Positions 11,401 to 18,925 of a stretch of 52,478 bases of DNA are shown here, piece by piece. Each line of letters starts with the position of its first letter. Positions within the stretch are counted from its first letter, which is position 1. The translations under genes and the position numbers were made by a program. Under the pieces are notes generated by a model. The model worked only from the letters and a program-made list of their open reading frames with translations. It searched no databases and was not told where the DNA came from. The DNA is from Ruminococcus sp. (GTDB taxonomy: Bacteria; Bacillota; Clostridia; Oscillospirales; Ruminococcaceae), in the NCBI GenBank assembly GCA_017475555.1, contig JAFVFL010000040.1, forward strand, positions 1-52,478, written 5' to 3'.

Positions 11401-14400
11401 TTGCCCTGACCAAGCATATAGTATACATGCGGCTGATAGTTTGAATCTGCCGGATAGCTGTCCGCATCAAAATAGATTTTTTTCACTCTGCCGTTCCATG
11501 CAGAACTGGTCAGCCCCTCCATAATATCCACCATGATCGGATCTTTTACCGTTTCATTGTCTGTCGTGATTCTGTGGAACGCAAGTGCATAGGTATACTC
11601 GGAGGTCATCTTGCCGTCTTCCAGATGATGGGTATTGTTTCCGTCAACCTCAGTGTCATTGTCAAAAGTCCAATCGTTGTAGAAACTCGCAACATACTTT
11701 GTGGAGTAGTTGTTCTTCTGTGAGCCCATCGCTGTGATCTTGGTATCTGCCTCCGATTTTGATGCCCTTGATGTCACGCCGGTATTCTGATACGGTGTGT
11801 CATTGAATTCGACCAAAGTTTTGCCCTGAACAGCATCCAGTTTCACATTGCTGTCGAGTACAGTAATATATGTTTCGGTCTTAAAAGGCACTTGTGTCAG
11901 TCCGTATGCCTTCACTTTTGCGAGCGAGATCTCTGCCGGATAGCTGAAATCAACGCTGACCATCTGATCGGCACGCAGCGAAAAGCCCTGACAGTCAAAA
12001 TCCGCCACAACGCATTTTGTTGCGGGATCATAATAGACAGTTACCGCATTGTTATCCAGCATGAACTGTGCATCGACAGGTTCATTTGAGCCTTGCAGCA
12101 CGGCATTGACAACAAGCGAGTTCTTGAATTCTTCCAGCCATTCATCAGAGGGTGTCACACCGTCCGGGAGTTTGGAATACACTGCAAAATGGTTCAGACT
12201 GCTTTCAGAGTCAGACTGAATTGTGCCGCCGGCGGAAATGACAGTGGAATAGTAATCCAGCGGAATATTATCGTGTTCTTTCAGTTCCTCCTCAGAGAGA
12301 CTATGAAACTGGAACGGTTCGATGGCGGTGTGAGAATCGATTGTCGTTGTCGATTCACGCAGCCACGTATTGGAGTGTGCCTCGCTCAGATTCTGATACT
12401 TTGCGTTATCAATACTGCTCGGATCGTAGTTGCCGTCAGCATACTGAATTCTCCGGAATGTATTGACAAGACGCGTGCCCTCGTTTGTATCTTCCTTCCG
12501 AACTTTATTCCCTTTTTCATCCAGCTCGAAGTCGTGCTCCTCCAGCGTGTCGATATACATATGACTCCGCAAATCGGGGTCGAGATTGTACTGAATATCC
12601 ACATAAGCTCGGATATATGCACGAATTGCCAGATCTTTGACCACGAGCTTGATCTCGTCAATACCGGCAGGGAGCAGCACCTCGGTTTCCGTGAGCGTGT
12701 TTGCTGTATCCGGATTACTCAAAACGCTCCAACTGTCGTAATACGGAGACTCCGGATCATGGCTGATGCCGTAGACAACATAATCAAAGCCAGATTCAGG
12801 TGCATAGCCGGTCGGCGAATCGGGATCGGGCACACCGACCGTGTTGCCGTCCACCAGCTTGCCGATGCGAATCCGGGTAAAGTCATATTCATCATACCGC
12901 AGTGTTCTGTCATCTGCGCCGCTGAGGTTCTGAATTGCCGGTGCGCCGTCCTCATAAATCAGATCATAGAGCCGTGCATTTCCGTGTTCATCTAAGGATT
13001 TTCCGTCATCATATTTTGCCTGTCTTGTGGAGGCTGTGAGCGAATAGGTCACGACTCTTCCGTTAAAAACAGAATCATAAAGGAGCTGGTTTGCCCCTGC
13101 GTAATGCTTGGCATGAGAAGCGTACTGGATATCGTTGTATGTGGTGCCGTTGTTGATCTCATAGTTATTATATTTATTCATCCAGTCACCGTCCCCAATC
13201 GAGGGCGGGTTTTCTATTTTCACATAATGTGCCGCAGAATCCGTCAGATCAATCGGTGCTGTGGTATCCTGATAGGTCACAAGATAATGCGATGTCAGGC
13301 GAACCTCAATCGGATTATCATTGAGTTTTTCGTTCAGGACACCGACACGGTAAACACAGCTGTAAGCCTCACCGGGTTTCCTGTCACCGCCGCGCTGGAA
13401 ATCATAAAAGCCCCAGAGCGTCTGTGTACCCGACTCGGTCGTGATCGTCGTCTGTACGATCGGCACACGGTCGCCGTTCGCATTGACGATCAGCATATCG
13501 CTCCAGTCGATCCCGTCCGGCTTTGTTACCTCAATAAAATGATCCGCTGTTTTGATGCCGCGTGCCATCTGACTGTCTGTCTGTTCCGCTTTGTCCTGCA
13601 CGATTGCGTGCGCTTCAAAATCGGAGTCGATTGAATCATCTGACGGATCAATTATCACACCGTTGCTTTCTTTTCGTTTGGTGTATTCATCCAGTCCTTC
13701 CAAACCGAGCACAGCACGATAGCTCCGCCAGTCATAGTCAACATTCAGGTTATTGACATCCAGATCATCAATATGCTCACAGACGATCAGCACCTGATTC
13801 TGGTCATGCTCTGATTCATAGTGAAATGTCAGATCATTCGTGTCCAGCTCGATCGGCAGTTCTATTCGGTTTAATTTACCTGTTTCGGGATCTAATTCTT
13901 CTTCCCAGATCTTGCAGGATGTTTCCAGTGTAATATCTGTGTCGTTTATTGCATCACGGGAGTTGAACTGCCATGTAAATGTTGTTTCGTTATTTGAAGT
14001 GACACGCACCTTATTGCGGAAGGTATAGCTCCCATCCTCGTTCGGGATGATATCCCAAGTCTTGACGAGATTTGGGTCTGTATCGTTCAGCTTCAGATCT
14101 CCCTTCCGCACGAGGTCGCTCATTCCGGTGATCGTAAACTCAAGGTTTCCGGCATTCACGCCCTGTTTCAGGTTGAAATAAAACGTGGTCTTCAGCACGG
14201 GGTCTTCGTTGGTGTATTCTTTCAAGGAGAGATCGACACCATTTGCAAGCGATACCTCACGGACATTCTTCCCGTCTTTATCCGTTATCAGAATAGAAGG
14301 ATCATTCTTTGAAGAGGAACCATCCACAGGAGGTGTCTCCAGTTCAGAAATATCCCATTCAAAATAACCGGTATAATCTATTGCAGCCGCAAAGGCCTTG

Positions 14401-14501
14401 AGCAGTCTCCAGCTCTCTGACAGCACATTTCCGTCAAGCAGATTGAGCATAAAAATCACAGCAAACAGCCCAGCCGCTATGCGCTGTTTCAGAGTTCTCA
14501 T
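5454..14501 (-). CDS. Giant multi-domain SpaA/CnaB-type surface adhesin
   Basis: A 3015-residue exported protein. The start chosen is the ATG at 14501 (MRTLKQRIAAGL) behind GGAAGGAGGGAGAGCGC; upstream in-frame codons lack a ribosome site. A signal peptide covers about residues 1-40. Residues of about 40-1190 form a long beta-rich N-terminal region. From about 1195 to 2395 there are seven or eight prealbumin-like SpaA/CnaB domains, each ending in a form of the ...ETEPPAGY / EVTAPLGY / EVKAPAGY motif (also EQQPPVGY and ETVPPEGY). An acidic linker lies near 1667-1707. The C-terminal 160 residues resemble BspA/DUF285 repeats (MFANTKISRFDLTHWNVSKV). CnaB-like domains often form internal Lys-Asn isopeptide bonds, so a rigid stalk is likely. 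No LPXTG signal or terminal helix is present. It lies downstream of a sortase B and a small anchored protein. Confidence 0.85.
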   Translation of the reverse strand: MRTLKQRIAAGLFAVIFMLNLLDGNVLSESWRLLKAFAAAIDYTGYFEWDISELETPPVDGSSSKNDPSILITDKDGKNVREVSLANGVDLSLKEYTNEDPVLKTTFYFNLKQGVNAGNLEFTITGMSDLVRKGDLKLNDTDPNLVKTWDIIPNEDGSYTFRNKVRVTSNNETTFTWQFNSRDAINDTDITLETSCKIWEEELDPETGKLNRIELPIELDTNDLTFHYESEHDQNQVLIVCEHIDDLDVNNLNVDYDWRSYRAVLGLEGLDEYTKRKESNGVIIDPSDDSIDSDFEAHAIVQDKAEQTDSQMARGIKTADHFIEVTKPDGIDWSDMLIVNANGDRVPIVQTTITTESGTQTLWGFYDFQRGGDRKPGEAYSCVYRVGVLNEKLNDNPIEVRLTSHYLVTYQDTTAPIDLTDSAAHYVKIENPPSIGDGDWMNKYNNYEINNGTTYNDIQYASHAKHYAGANQLLYDSVFNGRVVTYSLTASTRQAKYDDGKSLDEHGNARLYDLIYEDGAPAIQNLSGADDRTLRYDEYDFTRIRIGKLVDGNTVGVPDPDSPTGYAPESGFDYVVYGISHDPESPYYDSWSVLSNPDTANTLTETEVLLPAGIDEIKLVVKDLAIRAYIRAYVDIQYNLDPDLRSHMYIDTLEEHDFELDEKGNKVRKEDTNEGTRLVNTFRRIQYADGNYDPSSIDNAKYQNLSEAHSNTWLRESTTTIDSHTAIEPFQFHSLSEEELKEHDNIPLDYYSTVISAGGTIQSDSESSLNHFAVYSKLPDGVTPSDEWLEEFKNSLVVNAVLQGSNEPVDAQFMLDNNAVTVYYDPATKCVVADFDCQGFSLRADQMVSVDFSYPAEISLAKVKAYGLTQVPFKTETYITVLDSNVKLDAVQGKTLVEFNDTPYQNTGVTSRASKSEADTKITAMGSQKNNYSTKYVASFYNDWTFDNDTEVDGNNTHHLEDGKMTSEYTYALAFHRITTDNETVKDPIMVDIMEGLTSSAWNGRVKKIYFDADSYPADSNYQPHVYYMLGQGNSAVRSQASGDYRETNDTIMEAISHFQQYGNETDVSGMSEQYATDLASYNSLKGKIKNGDDGWTSAVQNTDGSWTIDRDDVYAVAVIFDGTYTVTNKYLELGAYIDMSAPALENNTDIDRIINNRATYNEVHVFAEGVPSGSDVSFPMYSVSNKTLVILRHNVELEKVSSKNNGRRLSGAKFTIFSNSNSFENDPSNESIAHYYTFDKRRNKNESHQMIDMPVDITGILQLNLSPGIYYYKETEPPAGYKEDPKPYRFRVTADTDSVYYYTAKLYESTAQRDAEYIAVNSEEFGLYPEIYGTKIPIDDSLMLAVFDTDGTAVTHFRIGTDAADAGKYVYDTLDPDATISEVHCTDGEITLKNLPAGTYMLGKTASDSDGYVFSVADNSEITLNLIKKSPMSMELVYKLYEKSGSGIAANDQPCYFTKTADGTYVLTNAQTGNTDIEPAADGKINLSGLDDTKSYYFEIAEAPVGYKAAHGSVYDIKGQSSVELYAAEHLEKKNRIVVEDDPIEIASAKFQKIDGTDSVNYGNPINGAVYNMYFIEEDGSESLMYFQYNSEKKNYIYMGTTPIQGYTNQLRSAVSTDNADGMISVSGLPYGTYFMQEVTAPLGYQLDPTKHYFRVTAVTIDKNGNLIFSSDEETDAGTADEEAAADTESDTETEGESTEAASTDSLIMQLKDDEILSKIIVNKTEEKNTDNYLKNATYDLYRLNAGEDLQEAKDASVNSKGNTVSAEFTKYWTHVDTSYTDSTGEALFENLPFGTYLLYEQQPPVGYKWNNDIGKWETWTLKDTEHTKNSQVIILSEETVSANSSVSYEIVTDEDGNEETVRVVTYHEFFAKHLDERKEGQARLIKQNETHDALYDGVFALYQVNPTNAEIARILGKTVEEVNAMSDSEKLRALSKKELTVKDIDIANHFDLASGKPKTTGTPAVTIDTAIDQNLKTNGEPSKPGATKTLSGLDWGIYYFYEVKAPAGYQKNSTPYVFAVNSGSVGTLIEVDATDAKTYGEVWLYKQAKDKIAGTEEHLKLFGAQFALNTGEDVPVQAIPKLRLSGLEIDGTRRNRVLLPVKSVEVRDKTHIRFQLRNLDGDGFTHVIAAYDESKDGNVVSLTAEEDFRAKYNTEAALGTSDFRLSYYVISADGTQYYDDDLKRYVPFAEEPEVPDTDGLSQEDADELTAKYQEALAAYQADERLKECITGTYITADAGGRLNVRGLDWKAYYFRETVPPEGYGLADDVLFTVNPYNCDNQFLPCEDPKAEAAIIIDKEIPDASYFEAYGDPTFLFKVYGLEAFTEEDTTTDRTPDYITNGTNYKKTGKEYTLSIHLTAPNTTGSAMLNVQEGQYLIEELPVSRYSCYGLSMVSGTDGEDDKFKIVGIQTPTSYKIYHDSTKYDINTAAGNGQWTAFCDLTGGDTLFAEILAFHIKYQNEIERYDNFSHVSYADNRIPERIYITSFKPMYTSLIEVYSGTDDSHEYEIDLGAALASGDFEGILTYNNGETKRLTVDDLAKLRFKTTDLGSSIASVVWNPTTKVLRVTVNDPATWAGAAISLDVGYSDVTPFDAYDTQNVNMVSGKLALTFSEIKANRVKKLILKNDVGNKSYFPYADPTNMVQDITSVAVLYTRDAESGLISNPTMQDDELTDTLKVINSDFEFKYWYLLDENGKPVFDSEGNVIQFKRDSDPTKDEIVQYMFSGTWPSYLFANGKNLLPASLANPADVENLSTFTFQAEVDFVDHPTSVLMSKADLREALISLVDNKDQILAIKERVRNEPYSYYKKTVISADDPNYTTVTWAYSIPNGSGYDIVFRTEDNTDPLLIGDQSGLFENFTNLIDITGMESLNTYDDTFDPDTYSLKKMPRMFANTKISRFDLTHWNVSKVTTFVSVFQDVAVNFTVNISGWDITGSSPAGSNEFAHNDGRLFVKDLTGTGNARGRLIGLDISGMRVHNSIVKITFSGITNIRNNYDISGITNVNGDTVILGVET

Positions 14502-14543
14502 GCGCTCTCCCTCCTTCCATTCGTAAACAAAAAGCACCCAATT

Positions 14544-14649
14544 CCCCCATAGTTGAATCAAGTGCATAGTGTTTATTTGATAGTTTACTTTATACAACGA
14601 GCAGCGCCCGGAATACATCTAAATTACCCGCAGCAGAAAACTATGGGGG
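14544..14649 (-). promoter_or_regulatory. Leader with long-range complementary arms before the giant adhesin
   Basis: The 169-base gap between the sortase stop and the adhesin ATG holds two 11-base arms that are exact reverse complements: CCCCCATAGTT at 14544-14554 and AACTATGGGGG at 14639-14649. In the minus-strand transcript they could close a large stem around an AT-rich 84-base loop, ending about 40 bases before the start codon. No known riboswitch core was recognised. Confidence 0.45.
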
Positions 14650-14670
14650 CGTTTTTCAGCCGCAGCAATG

Positions 14671-15420
14671 TTATTGTATCACACCCACCAGAACGCCCCG
14701 TGCCTCCTCATACTCAAACGTACAGGTCGAGAGCAAAAGCAGGTGACTGTTTTCGTCTATATTGATCTCTTTGCTATACTTTGCTGTCTGAAATATATAA
14801 TCAATATATTCCTGCTTTTCGGAATCCATGACAAACACCGCGTGATAAGCCGGTGCTGTGCTCGGCACAGAAAGGTACGCAAAGAAATCCACTGCATGGA
14901 CATCATCGCCAAGCACCAAATAGCCGGTATCATGCCCATCAAAAAAGCTTTCATCTATATAGAGCGCAATATCCGCGAACATTCTCTGCTCGGTCATATG
15001 ATGCGCATAAACAATCGAGTTGAATCCGCTGAAATCACCTGCACAGCGATAATCCAGAAACGGACAGCCAAGCTCATAGTTATACTGCCCGTCAAAGCCA
15101 TTGTGCAAGTAGAAATCATTATCCTCCGCCTGACAGATGGGGTAGTCAATATGCGTCCCTGGAATGGTCAGCCATGCGACCACGCCGGAGTTGACCTCCT
15201 CTGCAGCTTCGAGCAGATTTTCCTGCGGTTTCGTTGTGCCGGGCTTATCATCCGGAATCGTATAATCCGGCTTGACATTCTCAAAAAGCTGTAACTGCTC
15301 TTCATTTGCTTTGTCAAGCTGCTGTTCGGGGAGAACATCTGACTGATAGTACCGATAAGCGCAGTAGCACCCTGCCGCAGCAAAAGCTGCAATTGCACAA
15401 AGCAAAACCGCTTTTTTCAT
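14671..15420 (-). CDS. srtB: Class B sortase
   Basis: A 249-residue membrane-anchored transpeptidase. An N-terminal helix (about residues 4-24) is followed by the sortase B fold. Visible motifs are WLTIPGTHIDYPI, the catalytic His140 in YAHHM, Cys233 in STCTFEYE and Arg241 in EARGVL. The extra segment TEQRMFADI after the His is typical of class B. The start is the ATG at 15420, which overlaps the TGA of the upstream gene as ATGA, so translation is probably coupled. Role: joining proteins to the wall or to each other. Likely partners are the PPNTG protein just upstream and possibly fibre subunits in this locus. Confidence 0.9.
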   Translation of the reverse strand: MKKAVLLCAIAAFAAAGCYCAYRYYQSDVLPEQQLDKANEEQLQLFENVKPDYTIPDDKPGTTKPQENLLEAAEEVNSGVVAWLTIPGTHIDYPICQAEDNDFYLHNGFDGQYNYELGCPFLDYRCAGDFSGFNSIVYAHHMTEQRMFADIALYIDESFFDGHDTGYLVLGDDVHAVDFFAYLSVPSTAPAYHAVFVMDSEKQEYIDYIFQTAKYSKEINIDENSHLLLLSTCTFEYEEARGVLVGVIQ

Positions 15421-16190
15421 GCTTTCTTGTCTTTCTCCTGCTTCTTCTTTTTCAGAAGCACCAAAAGCATCAGTCCGCCCGTCAGCACGGCAAGCGCGAT
15501 AATCGCAAGCACCCAAAACGTGCTGTTCACGCTGAGCAGACCGGTATTCGGCGGGGTGTAATCCTCGTCCACGGCGGCGTAAAATATCCACTTGAACTCG
15601 ATTTCGCCCTCAACGTAGCCCTCTTCATCGGGTCCGACAAGGACGTGTTCGCCGTTAATGTCAATCAGGCGATGCCCGTTATCGACGCCCACCAGCACAT
15701 CCAAATCATTCCAGACGACCGCGCATCTGAGCGTGTGGGTCTCGCCGGGGGCATAGTTTCCGCAGTCAAGAACCTCCTCGGTCAAATTCATATAGCCGTC
15801 ATAGGGCTCGCCGGTGACCTTGCCTTTGTAAACCTCCTGACCGTCCAGCCAGAAAGTGCAGTCGCAGCCTTCTTCTAAGTCGATCTCGCCGTCTTTCCAG
15901 AGTGGTTCGACATAGAAATAGATATGATACGACTTATCGTCACGGAGATTCATCAGCTGAACATCCTTGGTATAGGTGACGCCGTAATCCATATCCTCCA
16001 CGCGGAAGAAATACTCCCCCGTGTCGGAGCTGACGACGTTGCCATCGCTGTCCATGGCGGTCAGCTTCTCCGGAAGTCCCTTTACCGCGCCTTCGGGCAA
16101 AGCGACCTCCGCAAAAGCTGTGTTTGTAGACACAGACAAAAGGAGCAGGAGGCAGCCCGCCAGCGCAGAAATGATTTTCTTTGCGCGCAT
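15417..16190 (-). CDS. Small sortase-anchored surface protein (PPNTG signal)
   Basis: A 257-residue protein with a signal peptide ending near AFAEVALPEG. The middle is a beta-rich domain (YFFRVEDMDYGVTYTKDV, and Cys pairs at EEGCDCTFW and LDCGNY). The C-terminus has the three-part sorting signal: TPPNTG, a hydrophobic helix of about 24 residues, and a tail of lysines (KKKKQEKDKK). The ATG at 16190 follows AAAAGGAGGGAGGCGGC; an in-frame TTG directly before it is a less likely start. It overlaps srtB by four bases. Inference: the anchor or base subunit of the structure built by this operon. Confidence 0.85.
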   Translation of the reverse strand: MRAKKIISALAGCLLLLLSVSTNTAFAEVALPEGAVKGLPEKLTAMDSDGNVVSSDTGEYFFRVEDMDYGVTYTKDVQLMNLRDDKSYHIYFYVEPLWKDGEIDLEEGCDCTFWLDGQEVYKGKVTGEPYDGYMNLTEEVLDCGNYAPGETHTLRCAVVWNDLDVLVGVDNGHRLIDINGEHVLVGPDEEGYVEGEIEFKWIFYAAVDEDYTPPNTGLLSVNSTFWVLAIIALAVLTGGLMLLVLLKKKKQEKDKKA

Positions 16191-16242
16191 CAAGCCGCCT
16201 CCCTCCTTTTAGATGTTAGAATTTAGAGATTAGATGTTAGAG

Positions 16243-17736
16243 TTAGTTCCACCCAATGTCAGCGATTTCAGCCGCATCCTGTTCGGTTGCATAAGCGCCT
16301 ACGCCCTCTCTTGTGCCATTACCCTTAGGAGCTGCTACAAACTGACCATTTGTAGATTCGTCAACAGGTGTAGTCATCTCGTTACCGTCATCGCCGATAG
16401 TAACCTGAACAGACTCAAGGAATACATTGAGGTCGAAATCAAAGGCAATGAAAGCATACTGCGTTGTGTCCTGAGACAGCGTTACGGAATCAACGAGACG
16501 CGCTGTGGAATCGCCTGCCTCAACATCGTCATTGTAATAGAATGTTGTTGTCTTTCCATCAGCAGTCTTAGCTGTCCAAGTCTGATCAGTTGTTCCGATG
16601 CTTGCAAGAGCAACGTCAATAACGATATCGTCAAGCGACTCATCAACATCTGCGGTAGCAGCATCATCACCAATTTTACCATCAGCACCTGGATATGTTA
16701 CAGTCAACTTTTCTTTACCAGCGGTATCATCATACGTCCAAGTCAGATTATCATTCTTAACGATCTTCTCAGAAGCAGTGTACAGCTTGATTTTGTTCGT
16801 ATCAAGCGTATAGGTCAGCGGCTCTGCCTGCGGGCTTGTAGAAGTAGCAACAGTTACCGCGCCCTCAGGAAGCGTATAATCAGATTTGCCGGCAGTATCA
16901 TTGCACAGTGCAAAATAGTTCGTGCCGTCAAATACATAGCCGCTATACTCATAGGTGTCCGCCTGATTTTCATTGCCCAGCGCAATATTTCTGCGGAAGA
17001 TGTAGAGACCAGGCGTGATGGGAGTGAAAGTATCCGAGTCGATAACGCAATTATCCTTAACACCCAGCTTATTTTCTGCACTGCTATTTACTGAGCCGAT
17101 AGTTGCATCTTTCGCAACGACTACTTTATTGCCAGTAGAATCGATAATTTCTGTCTGCTGCTCAGCAGTATAAGTCCAACTTGCACCATCCGGCGCATAA
17201 ACCAGATAGCCGCCAGCCTGAACAGACTTCACCTCGCTGTAAGTGTCATCATCTACTGCAGCGTCAGTACCGTTAAGAGCAGCATTTGCTCTCTCGGTCG
17301 TGCTCAGCACACGATAATAATTGTTATTGTCCTTGTACAAGAAACCAAGATCCTTCATGGTATCGCCGTCAGTTGTGGCAGTAAAGCCGAGTCCTGTAGA
17401 GATAGTGTCCGGAATGTCAGTAGAATCGCCAACTGCCAGCTTATTCATAACGGACATTTCGCCCTCAAGCCACATTCTAACGAACGCATCCACATTGCCG
17501 GTATTGACAGCAGAAACATCCTTGTTGATTTCCTGACCGGGAATCCAATCCTCAGGCGGCTGGAAATCTTCGGCGATGGACACATCATACTTTGCAGAAG
17601 CGCTCAGTCTGTTCGTAACCTCATCCTTGCTGGTGAACCACGCAAAAGTTGAGCCAGCCATGATAACGGCAGCGACTCCGAGAGCACCGATCAGGACTCT
17701 TTTCTCTCTTGCGGATTTCTTTCTGTTCTTTGCCAT
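16243..17736 (-). CDS. BsaA/TasA-like SipW-dependent matrix or pilus subunit
   Basis: A 497-residue protein starting MAKNRKKSAREKR, then a hydrophobic helix and STFAWFTSKDEVTNRLSAS, a textbook SipW processing zone. The start is the ATG at 17736, eight bases after AAGAGG; a TTG two codons earlier is rejected. The segment IPGQEINKDVSAVNTGNVDAF (read in two halves, IPGQEINKDVS and AVNTGNVDAFVRM) is the conserved core of BsaA-type proteins. The C-terminal half is AT-richer. It lies 44 bases downstream of the second sipW gene. Known of the family: BsaA of Clostridium perfringens polymerises into SipW- and sortase-dependent fibres. Here it is the best candidate for the main fibre subunit. Confidence 0.8.
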   Translation of the reverse strand: MAKNRKKSAREKRVLIGALGVAAVIMAGSTFAWFTSKDEVTNRLSASAKYDVSIAEDFQPPEDWIPGQEINKDVSAVNTGNVDAFVRMWLEGEMSVMNKLAVGDSTDIPDTISTGLGFTATTDGDTMKDLGFLYKDNNNYYRVLSTTERANAALNGTDAAVDDDTYSEVKSVQAGGYLVYAPDGASWTYTAEQQTEIIDSTGNKVVVAKDATIGSVNSSAENKLGVKDNCVIDSDTFTPITPGLYIFRRNIALGNENQADTYEYSGYVFDGTNYFALCNDTAGKSDYTLPEGAVTVATSTSPQAEPLTYTLDTNKIKLYTASEKIVKNDNLTWTYDDTAGKEKLTVTYPGADGKIGDDAATADVDESLDDIVIDVALASIGTTDQTWTAKTADGKTTTFYYNDDVEAGDSTARLVDSVTLSQDTTQYAFIAFDFDLNVFLESVQVTIGDDGNEMTTPVDESTNGQFVAAPKGNGTREGVGAYATEQDAAEIADIGWN

Positions 17737-17780
17737 AATCAAAACCTCTTTTCTTCAATATTTTGGATATACAGCGAAGC

Positions 17781-18527
17781 TCAGTCACTCTCTGACTCCG
17801 GGATCACCTGTCTATCCTCTTCCTTATCTGTTTTTTCCTCAGCCAGTGCCGAACTGCTGCTTTCAGCTTCTTTCTCCTCAGCTGTAGGCTGTGAGTTTTT
17901 TTCCGGGGCATCATCGTCGCCTGCGGCGTCGGTGTCGTCACTCTCTCCGGAAGAGAAATACGCTGTCAGCAAATGGAAAAACAGTGCCAATAATAAGATC
18001 AGCGGTACGACGAAGTACCACCTGAGCTGGACAAATCTCACGATAAGTCCGAGCTTCGGGACGCCAAGCTCCACAGTGCCGATCACTCTGTCCTCGTCTA
18101 TCAGAAACGAGTCGGCTGTGTCGTTTGCGTCACCCTTTGTCCGGAAGCAAATAACTCCCGAACCTTCATAATTGTCGATCCTCTCTGTTACTCTGTGCGT
18201 CAGATACGCCTCGCTGTCCGCAGAGGGATTGAACGTAATGACATCGCCCACGTTTATATCAGAGCCGTTTTTCAGTCTGACGAAGACCATATCACCGACA
18301 TCATATGTAGGCGACATTGACGGCGTGAGCACGGTATAATACCGGTATCCGAAAATGGATTTATCAGGGCTTCGGTTTGCTGCGAACATAGCTGCTGCCA
18401 GAATTATGGCGATCGCCAGGGCGTACACGAAAACAGTTCTCACTACAGAGACCACCCTGTATCCGGTACTTCTCACCGGCTCAGTCTCTGCCGCCTGATC
18501 CTCTGGTTTCTCTGCCTTTTTACTCAC
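17781..18527 (-). CDS. sipW: SipW-type signal peptidase I (second copy)
   Basis: A 248-residue membrane peptidase with catalytic Ser70 (LTPSMSPT) and His111 (YLTHRV), FRTKGDAND as box D, one N-terminal helix (about 28-50) and one C-terminal helix, then an acidic, Ser/Glu-rich cytoplasmic tail longer than usual. The start chosen is the GTG at 18527, after AGGGGGGATGG. The open frame extends to an ATG at 18605, but that codon coincides with the predicted transcription start, lacks a ribosome site and would add a sequence unlike any leader. It differs strongly from the first copy at 3262, so the two probably serve different substrate sets. It heads the minus-strand operon. Confidence 0.88.
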   Translation of the reverse strand: MSKKAEKPEDQAAETEPVRSTGYRVVSVVRTVFVYALAIAIILAAAMFAANRSPDKSIFGYRYYTVLTPSMSPTYDVGDMVFVRLKNGSDINVGDVITFNPSADSEAYLTHRVTERIDNYEGSGVICFRTKGDANDTADSFLIDEDRVIGTVELGVPKLGLIVRFVQLRWYFVVPLILLLALFFHLLTAYFSSGESDDTDAAGDDDAPEKNSQPTAEEKEAESSSSALAEEKTDKEEDRQVIPESESD

Positions 18528-18611
18528 TTTACTGCCATCCCCCCTGACCTGTGCAGCTCCGGGCAGACCCCGCTGCCGTACAAAAAGCCAGACATGGCTT
18601 TCCATATTCTT

Positions 18612-18640
18612 ATTTTATCACTATTTGACCTCAGTGTCAA
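18612..18640 (-). promoter_or_regulatory. Promoter of the SipW-BsaA-sortase-adhesin operon
   Basis: On the minus strand, TTGACA (18635-18640), a 17-base spacer and TAAAAT (18612-18617). The -35 box is inside an inverted repeat, TTGAC-N6-GTCAA. Further upstream is a perfect 7-7 inverted repeat (ATGAACT...AGTTCAT, 18685-18705) with another GTTCAT half-site at 18711. The leader to the GTG at 18527 is about 75 bases. Confidence 0.7.
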
Positions 18641-18806
18641 GGACAAAAAAAATATTCAGCAAATCATCTAAAAAAATAAGTTGCATGAACTACAAAAGAG
18701 TTCATCTTTTGTTCATTTCGCCCAAACCGTTACAAGACTGTTACAAAGCCTTGATCTTCTCCGGTTATACAAATAGTATATACCGGAAGTAATATACTAT
18801 AAGACC

Positions 18807-18911
18807 TTACAGAAAAGCCATTATCAGGAATCCGATGAGAATGAATGCCACAAGTGCGAGAGCTGCTATCCTCATCCAGAGCTTTTTCTGCGGTCTGCCG
18901 TTATTCGCCAT
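18807..18911 (-). CDS. 34-residue single-helix membrane microprotein
   Basis: The open frame encodes a basic, polar start (MANNGRPQKKLWMR) followed by one hydrophobic helix of about 20 residues that runs to the end (FLIMAFL). A strong ribosome site, GGAGGTGACAGTA, precedes the ATG and overlaps the end of the helicase gene, only 14 bases upstream, so both are probably on one message. Its shape resembles small membrane proteins such as Prli42 or DUF4044, but the sequence is not clearly either. Inference: in the membrane, N-terminus inside. Function unknown. Confidence 0.65.
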   Translation of the reverse strand: MANNGRPQKKLWMRIAALALVAFILIGFLIMAFL

Positions 18912-18925
18912 TACTGTCACCTCCG

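Noticed and set aside
12093..12995. 300-residue open frame on the plus strand
   Set aside because: Antisense to the giant adhesin; no ribosome site, low-complexity Ile/Arg/Val composition, no known motif.
18528..18605. Longer start (ATG at 18605) for the second SipW
   Set aside because: Coincides with the predicted transcription start, has no ribosome site, and adds an atypical leader.
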